DNA from: Caulobacter sp. 17J80-11
Lineage (GTDB): Bacteria > Pseudomonadota > Alphaproteobacteria > Caulobacterales > Caulobacteraceae
NCBI RefSeq assembly: GCF_014349105.1
Contig: NZ_JACSJI010000010.1
Location: 62,001 to 126,000 of the forward strand
Length of the DNA stretch: 64,000 bases
Direction of reading: 5' to 3'
The translations under genes and the position numbers were made by a program. How positions within the stretch are numbered: the first letter of the stretch is position 1; each line of letters starts with the position of its first letter. The notes below the pieces were generated by a model, which was not told the origin of the DNA, searched no databases, and saw nothing but the letters and a program-made list of their open reading frames with translations. Positions 7,937 to 17,486 of this stretch are shown in pieces.

Positions 7937-9247
7937 TCACGCCTCCTCTAGCCGCGGCGCGGGGACGCGGCGCTCGCGCCACAGGTATTGGAGGCCCGAC
8001 AGCCACCCGGAGATCTCGTGCCGCAGCAGGCGGTGGCGGGCCGTGGGCCCGTCCTTCCAGCCCTTCAGCGCCGTGCGCACGAAGTACTTGGGCATTTCGA
8101 CGAACACCCGGCGCAGGTCGCCGGCGGGGCCGTCGCGGTCGTGCTGGGCGAACAGGGCGGCGGCGTGGCCGCGCATGTAGGCGCGCACCTGCCGCTCCAG
8201 CGCGCCCCACTCCGCCCGATGGGTGTGGAACACCACCAGCCTCGGCTCGTAGAAGCAGGAACCGCCGCCCGCCAGGATCCGGTGCCAGAACTCGGAATCC
8301 TCCGAGCAGCCCGAGGCGCCGGCCCCCAGCCGTTCGTCGAACAGGCCCCGGCGCTCGAACGCCTCGCGGCGGAAGGCCATGTTGGCCCCGGCGCCGACGC
8401 GCCAGACCGGCACGCCGACCCGCCGCGCGCTGTCGTAGAACCGGCCGTCGAACAGCACCGGCGTCCAGTTCTCGCCGAAGCCGCCGAGATCGATCTGGAA
8501 CACCTTCTGGGACAGCGTCTCCAGCGACGCAGGCAGGACCAGGCCGGTGACCGCCTCGACCCCGTCGCGCCCTTCAAAGGCGCGGGCCACCTCCGAGGTC
8601 CAGTCCGAGCGCACCTCGACGTCGTCGTCGGTGAAGGCGATCAGGCGGCCGGTGGCGGCCCGAATTCCGGCGTTTCGCGCGCGGCTCAGGCCCGGACGGG
8701 GCTCCGGCTCCCAGCGCACCTGCGGGAAACGCCGGACCACGTCGCGGGTGGCCGGATCCTCCGGGGCGTTGTCGACCACGATGATCTCGCCCGGCGGCGA
8801 GTCCTGCACCGCCAAGCTCGCCAGGCAGGCGGCGAGCGCCTGCGGGCGAGAGCGCGTGCAGACGATCACCGACAGGTCGTGAGCCGGACAGGTCGGCCGA
8901 CCCGTCAGCGAATCCAGCAAGCCCCAGGGGTCCTCCAGGGCCGCGACCGCGGCGATCCGGGTCTGCGGCACCGGGGCGCCGTCGGGGGCGGGCAAGGCCG
9001 GCCCGCCCAAGGCGTCGACCCGGGTCGCCAGAACCTGGGCCGCGAGCGCGGCCCCGGTCGCGTCCAGGTCCGCCTGGTTCGCCGGCAGTTCGCCGCCAGC
9101 GAAGGTGCGCACGCCCAGGATCAGTTCGCGCCACCAGAACACGGCGTAGACCGGGCGCCCGTCCGGCGGCGCGGCCAGGGACTGCGGACGCTTGGAGAGG
9201 TCCACGTGGCGGATCGCCCAGGGCGCTTCGGCGCGGTTCGCGTTCAA
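7937..9247 (-). CDS. GT2 family glycosyltransferase with N-terminal extension
   Basis: 436 residues. About 150 N-terminal residues of unknown fold are followed by a GT-A domain: LSVIVCTRSRP, IIVVDNAPED, the metal-binding TDDDVE and a late EDSEFWHR acidic motif. The start is a TTG whose last two bases lie in the TGA of the upstream gene (TTGA), which suggests translational re-initiation. It resembles the next gene upstream in both the N-terminal extension and the GT-A core (NAP-D, RAGL-ARNA, DDDV, NMAF), so the pair probably arose by duplication and may add successive sugars to the same glycan. Confidence 0.82.
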   Translation of the reverse strand: MNANRAEAPWAIRHVDLSKRPQSLAAPPDGRPVYAVFWWRELILGVRTFAGGELPANQADLDATGAALAAQVLATRVDALGGPALPAPDGAPVPQTRIAAVAALEDPWGLLDSLTGRPTCPAHDLSVIVCTRSRPQALAACLASLAVQDSPPGEIIVVDNAPEDPATRDVVRRFPQVRWEPEPRPGLSRARNAGIRAATGRLIAFTDDDVEVRSDWTSEVARAFEGRDGVEAVTGLVLPASLETLSQKVFQIDLGGFGENWTPVLFDGRFYDSARRVGVPVWRVGAGANMAFRREAFERRGLFDERLGAGASGCSEDSEFWHRILAGGGSCFYEPRLVVFHTHRAEWGALERQVRAYMRGHAAALFAQHDRDGPAGDLRRVFVEMPKYFVRTALKGWKDGPTARHRLLRHEISGWLSGLQYLWRERRVPAPRLEEA

Positions 9248-10470
9248 GACACGCCCTCCCGGATGCGCCGCACGCGCCGCAGCGAACGGTCGTATTCACC
9301 GGCGACGCCCAGCACGCCGCCCCACAGCTCGGCCGCGGCGAAGGCGGTTTCTCGTCCTCGCCCGCGCCTGAGCGCGCTGAGCAGTTCGGTGGCGGCGGTG
9401 GCGAACCACCAGCGCAGCATGCCCGCGTGCCGCGCCTTCAGCGGCGGGTCGTGGCGCTGGGCCTTGGCGAGGAAGGCCATGAAGCCCAGCCCCCAGGTCC
9501 AGTACTGCCGGCGCAGCTGCGGAATGGTCTCGCGGTGCTGGTGGTAGACCGCGTAGGCCGGTTCGTAGACGAGCGCCCGGCCGGAGCGCACCATCCGGTA
9601 GAAGGCGTCGAGGTCGCCGCCCCCCGGCAGGGGCGCGCCGGTGTCCAGCGCCTCGTCAAAACCGCCGAGGCCGAGCAGCCACTTGCGGTCGAAGGCCATG
9701 TTGCAGCCGGCTCCGAACGTACCGGCGTCGACCGGGTAGAGGCGGCTGTCGAGCCGGTCGGCGCGATAGACCCGCGGGGTGAAACCGCGGCCGAAGCCGC
9801 CGCGCCGCTCAAACTGAATCTGGGCCTCAGTGCGCAGCTCGAACGGCAGCACCAGGCCCGTCCAGGCGCCGGCCTCGGGATGTTTGCTCCAGGCCTCGTA
9901 CAGGCCCGCCAGCCAGCCGCGATCAACGACCACATCGTCGTCGAGGTAGGCGATCAGGTCGCCATTCGCCGCCGCGAGCGCGGCGTTGCGGGCGAAGTCG
10001 AGCCCGGCGCGCGGCTCGCGCACGTAGCGGAAGCCGGGCGCGCGCGCGACCGCTTCGCGGGTGCTCTCGTCCGATGGTGCGTTGTCGATCACCAGGCCCT
10101 CGACCGCGGCGAAGCCGCTGGAGGCGGCCAGCAGCGGCGCGAGCGTGCCCAGCAGCCGCTCCAAGCGCGCAGCCCGGTCCTTGGTGCAGATCGCGACGGT
10201 CAGGCTCGGGGCGGGAATCGACGGTGCGAGCTGCCCACGGCGCAGCTCGCCGGCGAGGCATTCAGTCAAGGCGTTTAGGCCGAACCTGGCGTCGAGGGCG
10301 GCCGTGAGCTCCTCGACCGACAGGGTCGCGCCAGGCGCGGCCGGCAGAAGGGCGAAGCCGACCAGCCGGTCCCGAAACCGGCCGATCAGTCCCGCCCCGT
10401 CCTCCTCGGGCCCGAGCGTCACCGGTTCGAGCGGACGCGTCAGCTCGAGTTCGATAAGGCGGTACGACAT
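9244..10470 (-). CDS. GT2 family glycosyltransferase with N-terminal extension
   Basis: 408 residues. After roughly 90 residues of extension comes the GT-A core with LTVAICTKDRA, LVIDNAPSDEST, the DXD-type YLDDDV and GGGDLDAFYRM. It begins with ATG immediately next to the ABC exporter stop codon and overlaps its paralogue downstream. The C-terminal region, with aromatic and basic helices after VYHQHRETIP, is typical of GT2 enzymes that elongate surface glycans at the inner membrane. The donor sugar is unknown. Confidence 0.84.
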   Translation of the reverse strand: MSYRLIELELTRPLEPVTLGPEEDGAGLIGRFRDRLVGFALLPAAPGATLSVEELTAALDARFGLNALTECLAGELRRGQLAPSIPAPSLTVAICTKDRAARLERLLGTLAPLLAASSGFAAVEGLVIDNAPSDESTREAVARAPGFRYVREPRAGLDFARNAALAAANGDLIAYLDDDVVVDRGWLAGLYEAWSKHPEAGAWTGLVLPFELRTEAQIQFERRGGFGRGFTPRVYRADRLDSRLYPVDAGTFGAGCNMAFDRKWLLGLGGFDEALDTGAPLPGGGDLDAFYRMVRSGRALVYEPAYAVYHQHRETIPQLRRQYWTWGLGFMAFLAKAQRHDPPLKARHAGMLRWWFATAATELLSALRRGRGRETAFAAAELWGGVLGVAGEYDRSLRRVRRIREGVS

Positions 10471-12264
10471 TCACTCTGCTCCGGCGGCGGCGGCCACGCG
10501 GCCGGTCTGGATGGCGTGCATGTCGGCGAACAAACCCTTGATGGACAACAGTTCCTGAGGCGTGCCGCGCTCGACGATCTCGCCCTCCTCCATGACGATG
10601 ACCTGGTCGGCCCGCTCGATGGTCGACAGCCGGTGGGCGATCACCACCACGGTCCGGTCCTTGGACCAGCGCTCCAGCGCGGTCTGGAAGGCGCGCTCGG
10701 CGAAGCTGTCGAGGGCGTTGGTGGCCTCGTCGAGCAGCAGGACGTCAGGGTCGCGCAGGATGGTGCGGGCCAGCGCGATGCGCTGGCGCTGGCCGCCGGA
10801 CAGCCGCACGCCACGGTCGCCCAGCGGCGTGTCGTAGCCGCGCGGCAGGGCGGCGATGAAATCGTGCGCGCCGGCGATGCGGGCCGCCTCCTCGATTTCG
10901 GCGTCGCTCGCGCCCAGCTTGCCGTAGGCGATATTGGCGCGCGCGGTCTCGTTGAACAGGTGGACGTCCTGGGACATCACCGACAGACGGCCGCGCCAGC
11001 TGTCCAGGCGGAAGCGGTCCAGCGGCTCGCCGTCCACCAGAATGCGGCCGGCGTTCGGGTCGCGGAAACGGAACAGCAGGTCGATCAGGGTCGACTTGCC
11101 GGCCCCCGAGCGGCCCACGATGGCGGTGGTGGTGCCCTTGCGCAGGGCGAAGGAGACGTCGCGCACGGCGGGGCGATCAGCCTTCGGATAGTTGAACGAC
11201 ACGTTCTCGAACAAGACCTCGTCCTGCAGGCTGGAGAAGCGCCGGCTGCCGTCCTTCACGGCCGGGGTCTCGGTGAGGTCGAGGTAGCCGAACACGTCCA
11301 TCAGCGAACTCTTGATGCCGTCGAACGCCACCTTGCAGCCGACCAGTTCGCGGGCGGGACCCTGCAGGCGGTAGAGCACCGCCAGGAAGGCCGCCAGCGA
11401 GGCCACGCCGGTGCCCGCGACCTTTCCGGCGGCGAGGATCAGCGCGCCGATCAGCATGACACCGAAGGTCTCGCCGATCGGCGCGGGAATGGCCCACAGC
11501 ATGTCCAGGCGCAGCAGCCGACGGCGGATGTCCTCGGACCGGTCCTCGAACCGGGCGCGCTCGTAGGGCTCGCGCGTGAAGCTGCGGATCAGTCTGAGCG
11601 CGTCGACGCTCTCCCACATGCGCAGGCCGAACTTGCGGTTGGCCTCCACTACGTCGGCGCCGTACGCCTCCGCCTTGCGGGTGGCGGCTTGGGTGATCAG
11701 GGCGCCGACCAGCAGGAACAGAACGGCCACGGCGGTCAGTTTCACCGAGAGCAGCAGCAGCAGGGTGAGAAACACTCCGCAGGTGCAGATGACCACGGCC
11801 ACCCGCATGCCGATGCCGAGCGCCGACCCCACGCGCCAGGACTCCCCGGTGAGGGTGTTGATGATGTCGGTCTTGTTCAGGCCGGCAGCGTAGTCCGCGC
11901 CGGACCAGAGCGTCCGCTCGAAGATGCGCAGGCGCATGCGGTGGGCGACGCGGCCGTCGACCACGCGCGCCACCCAGAAAGCGATGAAGCCGACCACGTT
12001 CTTGAGCAGGATGGCCAGGCACAGCGCCCCGACCAGGGCCGGCAGACGCCGATGTTCCGGCAGCCAATCGGTGAGCCGGTGGAAGAAGTGCGCGACGCCG
12101 CCGCTGTCCGAGCCGCCCATGCTCTGGACCAGCGGGATGAACATATAGAGGCCCAGGCCCTCCAGCGCGGCGCAGATCAGCCCCAGCAGGATGATGACAG
12201 GCGCGGCCCAAGGCATGGGCCGCAGCTCCGCGGTGAGTCGGCGCGCGAGCTCCGAAAAGCGCAT
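10471..12264 (-). CDS. ABC transporter, fused permease and ATPase (MsbA/HlyB type)
   Basis: A 597-residue half-transporter. Residues 1 to about 330 form the exporter membrane domain with six predicted helices, the first in [20 protein letters not shown]. The ATPase domain follows, with Walker [10 protein letters not shown], signature [13 protein letters not shown], Walker [13 protein letters not shown] and the switch His in VIAHRLST. It probably flips a lipid-linked glycan built by the glycosyltransferases directly downstream, as PglK or MsbA do; this is context inference. ATG 12264 (MRFSEL) was preferred over a longer frame, since the extra upstream residues look non-coding. It is the first gene of the minus-strand cluster. 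Confidence 0.88.
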   Translation of the reverse strand: MRFSELARRLTAELRPMPWAAPVIILLGLICAALEGLGLYMFIPLVQSMGGSDSGGVAHFFHRLTDWLPEHRRLPALVGALCLAILLKNVVGFIAFWVARVVDGRVAHRMRLRIFERTLWSGADYAAGLNKTDIINTLTGESWRVGSALGIGMRVAVVICTCGVFLTLLLLLSVKLTAVAVLFLLVGALITQAATRKAEAYGADVVEANRKFGLRMWESVDALRLIRSFTREPYERARFEDRSEDIRRRLLRLDMLWAIPAPIGETFGVMLIGALILAAGKVAGTGVASLAAFLAVLYRLQGPARELVGCKVAFDGIKSSLMDVFGYLDLTETPAVKDGSRRFSSLQDEVLFENVSFNYPKADRPAVRDVSFALRKGTTTAIVGRSGAGKSTLIDLLFRFRDPNAGRILVDGEPLDRFRLDSWRGRLSVMSQDVHLFNETARANIAYGKLGASDAEIEEAARIAGAHDFIAALPRGYDTPLGDRGVRLSGGQRQRIALARTILRDPDVLLLDEATNALDSFAERAFQTALERWSKDRTVVVIAHRLSTIERADQVIVMEEGEIVERGTPQELLSIKGLFADMHAIQTGRVAAAAGAE

Positions 12265-12422
12265 TCTCAGTCCATCCCCCGTACATAAGCTCGGCTGGGA
12301 CGGACAACTCACTCCGGGCTCAATTTGTTGCGACCGTCCGGTGAAACCTTGTCCCGGGCTGAACGGTTGGACGCGCGGAGGGGACGCTCGCCCATGCCTT
12401 TTCAGGCGAGCTCAGGACACGA

Positions 12423-13445
12423 ATGGCTCAAACACGCTTGAGGAAGCCCGCCGCTGAAGCGGTCGCGCCGGCGACCGCGCGCCCGCTGGTCTCGGTGGTG
12501 GTGCCCGCTTACAACGCCGCCTGGTCGATCGATCAGACGCTGGCGTCGGTCTGCGCTCAGACCTATCCGAACTTCGAAGTGCTGGTGGTCGACGACGGCT
12601 CGACCGACGCGACCGCCGAGGCGGTCGGCGCCTGGACGCAGGCCGACCCGCGCGTGCGCCTGCTGCGCAAGCCCAACGGCGGCGTCGCCTCGGCCCGGAA
12701 CCTGGGCGTGCGGGAAGCGCGCGGGACCTATGTGGCGCCGATCGATTCCGACGACCTGTGGGCCCCGGACAATCTCGAACGCCAGGTCGCCGCCCTCGAG
12801 GAGGCCGGTCCTGACGCTTTCCTGTCGTTCGCGCGCACGGTCTACGTCGATCCCGACGGCGTGCCCATGCCGTCCGATCCGCCCAAGCCGCCGCAGGTCG
12901 ACTTCCGCGGGCTCTTGCTGCGTAACTCCGTCGCCAACGGCAGCGCCGCGGTGTTCCGCCGCGACCGGCTGATCGAGGCCGGCGGCTACGACGAGGGCCT
13001 GCGCGCCGCCGGCGGCCAGGGGGCCGAGGACTGGAAGCTGATCCTCACCCTCGCCGCGCGCGGTCAGGTGGTGCACGTGCCGGCCCCGACCGTGCACTAC
13101 CGCATCTGCCGGGACAGCATGTCCCACGCGGTGCCGGTCATGCGGCGCGGCGCGCTGATGGTGATCGACCACGTGCGCCGCCACGGGCCGCGCCTGGCGC
13201 CGTGGACCTACTGGCACGCGCGCACGCTGATGATGACCTGGATGCTGCCGCGCGCCCTGCAGGCGCACGACTGGCGCGAAGCCGCCGGCCTGGCGGCGCG
13301 CGCCTATCTGCTCAATCCGTTCTGGTGGGTGAACCCCGAACCGCGCGGGCTGATCGGCCGGATTCTGTGGGCCGGCCTGCGCAAGGCCGCCAAGCGCCTG
13401 CGCGGCGCCCGGCCGGCGGAAACGGCCGAGACGGAGGCCGCTTAG
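12423..13445 (+). CDS. GT2 family glycosyltransferase
   Basis: 340 residues with a GT-A domain: VSVVVPAYNAAWSIDQTL, VVDDGSTDATAEAV, KPNGGVASARN and the metal-binding APIDSDDLW. GAEDWKLIL is the acidic motif before the catalytic helix. It is divergent from the ABC exporter gene, with a 158-base spacer that must hold both promoters. Sequence style is close to the GT2 half of the fusion protein at 3.5 kb (same DDGSTDATAE and NGGVSAARN-type blocks). It ends four bases before the convergent outer-membrane protein gene. Confidence 0.85.
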   Translation: MAQTRLRKPAAEAVAPATARPLVSVVVPAYNAAWSIDQTLASVCAQTYPNFEVLVVDDGSTDATAEAVGAWTQADPRVRLLRKPNGGVASARNLGVREARGTYVAPIDSDDLWAPDNLERQVAALEEAGPDAFLSFARTVYVDPDGVPMPSDPPKPPQVDFRGLLLRNSVANGSAAVFRRDRLIEAGGYDEGLRAAGGQGAEDWKLILTLAARGQVVHVPAPTVHYRICRDSMSHAVPVMRRGALMVIDHVRRHGPRLAPWTYWHARTLMMTWMLPRALQAHDWREAAGLAARAYLLNPFWWVNPEPRGLIGRILWAGLRKAAKRLRGARPAETAETEAA

Positions 13446-13449
13446 GCGA

Positions 13450-14316
13450 TCACCAGTCCGGTTTGATCGACAGCTGGAAGGCGACCACGCCTTCCTCGGC
13501 CTTCTCGTCGTAGGCCTTGATCTCGCGGTGGACGTAGCCGAACGAGGCCTGGATGTCGCCGCGCCGCCAGGCCAGCCCGGCCTGGGCGTCGCCGATGAAC
13601 GAGCCCTCGTCGGTGGACATGCCCGAAGGGGTCAGGCCCGAGCCGTCGTTCAGGAAGTTGTAGCCGACGGCGCGCCCCGAGGCGGCGGCGAACAGGTACC
13701 AGCGCGGCTTGTCGCCGAAGCTCTTGCCGTCCTTGACGATGTTCTCCAGCGCGTCGTCGAGGTCGGCGCCCAGGCGCACGGTGGCCCCGGCCTCGGCCGC
13801 CCCGCCCTGGTCGGTCACGCCGACGCCGGCGTGCGGCGTGACGTCCAGCGCGTACTCGCCGGCGTTGAAGCGCACCGCGCCGGGCCAGCCGCGGGTGTAG
13901 CTGATGTCGTAGGCGTCCGGCTCGCCGTAGGCGTCCGGGCGCAGGATGGTCAGCGGATCGGCGCCGCGCACCTGCGCGCCTGTGGCGTAACGGAAACGCC
14001 CGACCGCCCCGTGGGACTCCGGCACCCAGACCTCGCGGTCCTGGTAGTTGGCCAGGCCGCGGGACACCAGGTGGCCGGCGCGGCCGGCGCTGTCGATCGG
14101 CGCCAGCGTGAGGCCGCCGTAGAGCGGCGCCTCGGCCTCGGTGACCGGGGCCGGCTCGCCGCTGGTTCGGGGAAAGAAGGCCGGAGCGGGCGAGAAGCCC
14201 GCCGCGGACGAAGCGCCCGTTTGTTGCGCGACCGCCGTCGAAGCCGCCGCCGACACGAGTACAGAGAACGCGAACGCAGACAGACCACGCACCGCCAAGC
14301 CCTCCCGCGACCGCAC
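13450..14316 (-). CDS. LpxR-type outer-membrane lipid A deacylase family protein (DUF2219)
   Basis: 288 residues, starting at GTG 14316; a second GTG eight codons on would give a neater signal peptide (GLSAFAFSVLVSAAASTAVAQQ). After a Pro/Ala-rich linker come alternating beta strands. The C-terminal half has PRWYLFAAASGRAVGYNFLND and a block GLAWRRGDIQASFGYVHRE that resemble the end of LpxR-family barrels, and the protein ends in an aromatic residue (Trp) as outer-membrane barrels do. LpxR removes the 3' acyloxyacyl group of lipid A. Activity here is inferred from family only; the catalytic residues were not traced one by one. Confidence 0.65.
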   Translation of the reverse strand: MRSREGLAVRGLSAFAFSVLVSAAASTAVAQQTGASSAAGFSPAPAFFPRTSGEPAPVTEAEAPLYGGLTLAPIDSAGRAGHLVSRGLANYQDREVWVPESHGAVGRFRYATGAQVRGADPLTILRPDAYGEPDAYDISYTRGWPGAVRFNAGEYALDVTPHAGVGVTDQGGAAEAGATVRLGADLDDALENIVKDGKSFGDKPRWYLFAAASGRAVGYNFLNDGSGLTPSGMSTDEGSFIGDAQAGLAWRRGDIQASFGYVHREIKAYDEKAEEGVVAFQLSIKPDW

Positions 14317-14374
14317 GAGCCGAAGCGTGGCGGCCTGCTCCTACTGGGTCGGTAACGACTCCAGCGGTTTGCAA

Positions 14375-14398
14375 GTTCCGCGCCTGAGGCGCGGGAAC
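14375..14398 (-). terminator. hairpin downstream of the ribonucleotide reductase gene
   Basis: GTTCCGCGCC pairs with GGCGCGGGAAC (one bulged G) around a TGA loop, 36 bases past the nrdA stop on the minus strand. It lies between nrdA and the LpxR-type gene, which are on the same strand. No T-run follows in either direction. Confidence 0.4.
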
Positions 14399-14434
14399 CG
14401 AGGCGTTACAAGAGCTTGAGCGGGTCCGAGGGCC

Positions 14435-16300
14435 TCACTGGCAGGCGAGGCACTCTTCGTAGTCGGTCTTGGCCGCGGCCTGGACGGCCTGTTCCAGCTT
14501 GCTGTCGGCGCCGGCGAAGGCGGCCCGCTGCACCGACTTGGAGCGCAGGTAGTAGAGGCTCTTGCAGCCCCGCTCCCAGGCGGTCCAGTGCAGCATGTGC
14601 AGGTCCCATTTGTCGACGTCGCCCGGCAGGAAGACGTTGAGCGACTGGGACTGGCAGATCTCCGGCGTGCGGTCGGCGGCCAGCTCGATCACCCAGCGCT
14701 GGTCGATCTCGAAGGCGGTCTTGAAGATGTCCTTCTCGTCCTGGGACAGGCAGTCCAGGTGCGCGACCGAGCCCTCGTTCTCCAGGATCGACGACCACAC
14801 GGCCTCGGTGTTCTCGCCCTTCGTCTCGAGCAGGCGCTCCAGGTAGGGGTTCTTCACCGCGAACGAGCCCGACAGGGTCTTGTGGGTGTAGATGTTGGCC
14901 GGGATCGGCTCGATGCCGGCGGAGGTGCCGCCGCAGATGATCGAGATCGAGGCGGTCGGGGCGATCGCCAGCTTGTGCGAGAAGCGCTCCATCACGCCGC
15001 GGTCGGCGGCGTCCTGGCAGGGCCCGCGCTCTTCGGCCAGCACGCGCGACGCCTTGTCGGCCTCACGGCGCAGGTGCTTGAAGATGCGCATGTTCCACGA
15101 CTTGGCCAGGGCGCTTTCGAACGGGACGTTCTGCGCCTGCAGGAAGGTGTGGAAGCCCATCAGGCCCAGGCCCACCGAGCGCTCGCGCTTGGCCGAATAG
15201 ACCGCGGCGGTCATGGCGTCCGGCGCGCGGACGATGAAGTCCTCGAGCACGTTGTCGAGGAAGCGCATGACGTCCTCGATGAAGGTCGGGTGGTCGCGCC
15301 ACTCGAGATAGGTCTCGGCGTTCACCGACGACAGGCAGCACACCGCGGTGCGGTCCACGCCCAGGTGGTCCGGGCCGGTGTGCAGCATGATTTCCGAGCA
15401 CAGGTTCGACTGGGTCACCTTCAGGCCCAGGTCGCGCTGGTGCTGCGGCACCGCGCGGTTCACGGTGTCGGAGAAGATCAGGTACGGCTCGCCGGTCTGC
15501 AGGCGGATCTCGAGGATCTTCTGCCACAGGGCGCGGGCGTCGACGTAGCGCAGCGGCTCGTTGTTCTTGGGCGAGCGCAGGGCGAACTTCTCGCCGTCGC
15601 GCACCGCTTCCATGAACTCGTCGGTGATGTTGATGCCGTGGTGCAGGTTCAGCGACTTGCGGTTGAAGTCGCCGGCCGGCTTACGGATTTCGAGGAACTC
15701 CTCGATCTCCGGGTGGTGCACGTCGAGATAGACGGCGGCCGAACCGCGGCGCAGCGAGCCCTGGCTGATGGCCAGGGTCAGCGAATCCATCACGCGGATG
15801 AACGGGATGATGCCGGAGGTCTGGCCGGCGCCCTTCACCTTCTCGCCGATCGAACGGACGCGGCCCCAGTAGGTGCCGATGCCGCCGCCGTTGGAGGCCA
15901 GGGCGACGTTCTCGTTCCAGGTGTCGGTGATGCCTTCCAGGCTGTCCGGCACCGCGTTCAGGAAGCAGGAGATCGGCAGGCCGCGGTCGGCGCCGCCGTT
16001 CGACAGGACCGGGGTGGCCGGCATGAACCACAGGCGCGAGACGTAGTCGTAGATGCGCTGGGCGTGATCGGCGTCGTCCGCGTAGGCGGTGGCCACGCGG
16101 GCGAACATGTCCTGGTAGGACTCGCCGGGCAGCAGATAGCGGTCTTCAAGAGTGGTCTTGCCGAAATCGGTCAGCAGAGCGTCGCGGGTGCGGTCGACCA
16201 CGACCTTGCGCACCAGCTTCAACTCCGGACGCTCGACGGCCTTGGGCGCCTGCGAGGCGCGACCCAGGAGTTCTTTTTTCGCCGCTTCACCGACAGCCAT
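14435..16300 (-). CDS. nrdA: ribonucleoside-diphosphate reductase, alpha subunit (class I)
   Basis: Reduces ribonucleoside diphosphates to deoxyribonucleotides with the radical-carrying beta subunit. 621 residues from ATG 16300. Active-site Cys112 in ISCFLN, the thiyl-radical Cys301 with Asn299 and Glu303 in NLCSE, the partner cysteine in AVCCLSS, and the redox-shuttling C-terminal pair Cys617/Cys620 in ECLACQ are all present. The catalytic barrel begins near residue 41, so the roughly 90-residue N-terminal ATP cone that mediates dATP inhibition in E. coli NrdA is missing. No nrdB or nrdI lies next to it. A longer in-frame start further upstream exists but its extra residues look like untranslated leader. 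Confidence 0.92.
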   Translation of the reverse strand: MAVGEAAKKELLGRASQAPKAVERPELKLVRKVVVDRTRDALLTDFGKTTLEDRYLLPGESYQDMFARVATAYADDADHAQRIYDYVSRLWFMPATPVLSNGGADRGLPISCFLNAVPDSLEGITDTWNENVALASNGGGIGTYWGRVRSIGEKVKGAGQTSGIIPFIRVMDSLTLAISQGSLRRGSAAVYLDVHHPEIEEFLEIRKPAGDFNRKSLNLHHGINITDEFMEAVRDGEKFALRSPKNNEPLRYVDARALWQKILEIRLQTGEPYLIFSDTVNRAVPQHQRDLGLKVTQSNLCSEIMLHTGPDHLGVDRTAVCCLSSVNAETYLEWRDHPTFIEDVMRFLDNVLEDFIVRAPDAMTAAVYSAKRERSVGLGLMGFHTFLQAQNVPFESALAKSWNMRIFKHLRREADKASRVLAEERGPCQDAADRGVMERFSHKLAIAPTASISIICGGTSAGIEPIPANIYTHKTLSGSFAVKNPYLERLLETKGENTEAVWSSILENEGSVAHLDCLSQDEKDIFKTAFEIDQRWVIELAADRTPEICQSQSLNVFLPGDVDKWDLHMLHWTAWERGCKSLYYLRSKSVQRAAFAGADSKLEQAVQAAAKTDYEECLACQ

Positions 16301-16602
16301 AGCGCCACACCACCCACGAATCCTGAAACTTGTCCGGGAGCGGAGCGATTCTCCTTCCCGGGGAAGCGCCGCCAACATCTTGTGTCGGTCGCGCCCCTCA
16401 GCCCGATATATGGGGCCACACGGCCTGAATCTGGTCAACGGGGTGAAGCGGCTCACGCTGAAGTTTTTCGTAAACAACCTGTGCATGAACGCGGGACAAC
16501 TCGCTCCACGTTCATACCCGCTTAACGAACAGGGCTCTCCGATCACGGTTCCGTGACAGCCGTTCCCGGGGAACCGGGTCCAGGCGGCGCCGTTGCGCCG
16601 GC
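16301..16602. other. divergent intergenic region between nrdA and the PAP2 gene
   Basis: 302 bases with no convincing gene. It must hold the nrdA promoter (minus strand) and that of the phosphatase gene. The only patterned site I see is an ATATAT-centred partial palindrome near 16400-16416; the rest shows no obvious hairpin or repeat. Confidence 0.5.
16400..16416 (-). promoter_or_regulatory. possible NrdR-like box upstream of nrdA
   Basis: On the minus strand the sequence CCCCATATATCGGG keeps the C-N-ATATAT-N-G core of the NrdR repressor box (acaCwAtATaTwGtgt) but lacks the flanking matches. It sits about 100 bases upstream of the nrdA start. NrdR boxes normally come as a pair and I found no second one, so this is weak. 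Confidence 0.25.
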
Positions 16603-17337
16603 ATGCGCATGCGGTCCCCGCCCCCCTGGTCCGACCTGCTCCCCCGGGCCCTGCGCCTGGCCCGCACCGAGATCGGCGCCCTCGCCGCCGTCGCCGTGGC
16701 CGCCCTGGGCCTGTGGGGGTTCGCTTCGGTGGCCGAAGAGATGGCGGAGGGCGAGACCCACGCCTTCGACCAGGCGGTTCTGGCGGCCCTGCGCCCCACG
16801 GCCGACCCGTCCCATCCGATCGGGCCGCACTGGCTCGAATCGGCCCTGACCGACGTGACCGCGCTCGGCGGCCCCGGGGTCCTGACGCTCTTCGCCGTGA
16901 TGGCCGTCGGCTTCGTGCTGATTCAGCGGCGCCCCGCCGCCGCCGCCCTGATCATCGTGTCGCTGGGCGGCGGCGTGGTGCTTAGCCAAGGCCTGAAGGC
17001 CGCCTTCGGCCGCGACCGGCCAGCCCTGACCTATCGGGCGGTGGAGGCCCTCAATCCCAGCTTCCCCAGCGGCCACGCCATGCTGTCCGCGGTGTTCTAT
17101 CTCACGCTCGGCGCCGTCATGGCCCGAGTGCTCGGCAAGAAGCGGCTGAAGGCCTACGTGCTGGGCTGGGCCATCCTGCTGACCCTGCTGATCGGCTTCA
17201 GCCGAATCTACCTGGGCGTCCACTGGGCCACCGACGTGCTGGCCGGCTGGAGCCTGGGGGCGGCGTGGGCCATGCTCTGCTGGCTGGCCGCCTATCTGCT
17301 CGAGCGCCGCGCCGCCCGGAAGATCGAGACCACCTGA
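16603..17337 (+). CDS. PAP2-family membrane phosphatase
   Basis: 244 residues with about six membrane segments and the three-part lipid phosphatase signature: KAAFGRDRP (residues 132-140), PSGH (155-158) and SRIYLGVHWATD (200-211) with the catalytic His208. Such enzymes dephosphorylate lipid phosphates at the periplasmic face, for example undecaprenyl diphosphate, phosphatidylglycerol phosphate or lipid A. Which one cannot be told from sequence. ATG 16603 and ATG 16609 are both possible starts. The gene is divergent from nrdA and is followed by a riboswitch-controlled transporter on the same strand. Confidence 0.87.
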   Translation: MRMRSPPPWSDLLPRALRLARTEIGALAAVAVAALGLWGFASVAEEMAEGETHAFDQAVLAALRPTADPSHPIGPHWLESALTDVTALGGPGVLTLFAVMAVGFVLIQRRPAAAALIIVSLGGGVVLSQGLKAAFGRDRPALTYRAVEALNPSFPSGHAMLSAVFYLTLGAVMARVLGKKRLKAYVLGWAILLTLLIGFSRIYLGVHWATDVLAGWSLGAAWAMLCWLAAYLLERRAARKIETT

Positions 17338-17378
17338 CGCGGTTGCGTCGGGAGCCCTCAGGCGGTATCAGCCGCCCC

Positions 17379-17486
17379 GTCATTGGGGAGTAGCCGCCCT
17401 CGCGTATCAGAGGGTGGGCGCGTCGACATACTGGGCCTTGCGCCCCGGCGCGTCCTGCGGAAGCACCGCACGGCGAGACCTTTGAC
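17379..17486 (+). ncRNA. yybP-ykoY manganese riboswitch
   Basis: The leader of the downstream cation exporter contains the family hallmark GGGGAGTAGC (17385-17394), the second-loop motif GTCGACATACT (around 17437-17447) and the closing GCGAGACCTTTGAC (17473-17486). The ends pair: GTCATTGG (17379-17386) with CCTTTGAC (17479-17486), broken only by two T-T mismatches. This is the Mn2+-sensing yybP-ykoY aptamer that turns on manganese efflux genes, here located about 80 bases ahead of a GDT1/UPF0016 start codon. The expression platform was not resolved; the downstream segment is GC-rich and could sequester the ribosome site. Confidence 0.87.

Noticed and set aside
14375-14398. A second, longer structured RNA after nrdA.
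   Set aside because: Only a single imperfect hairpin is present, which is adequately explained as a terminator.
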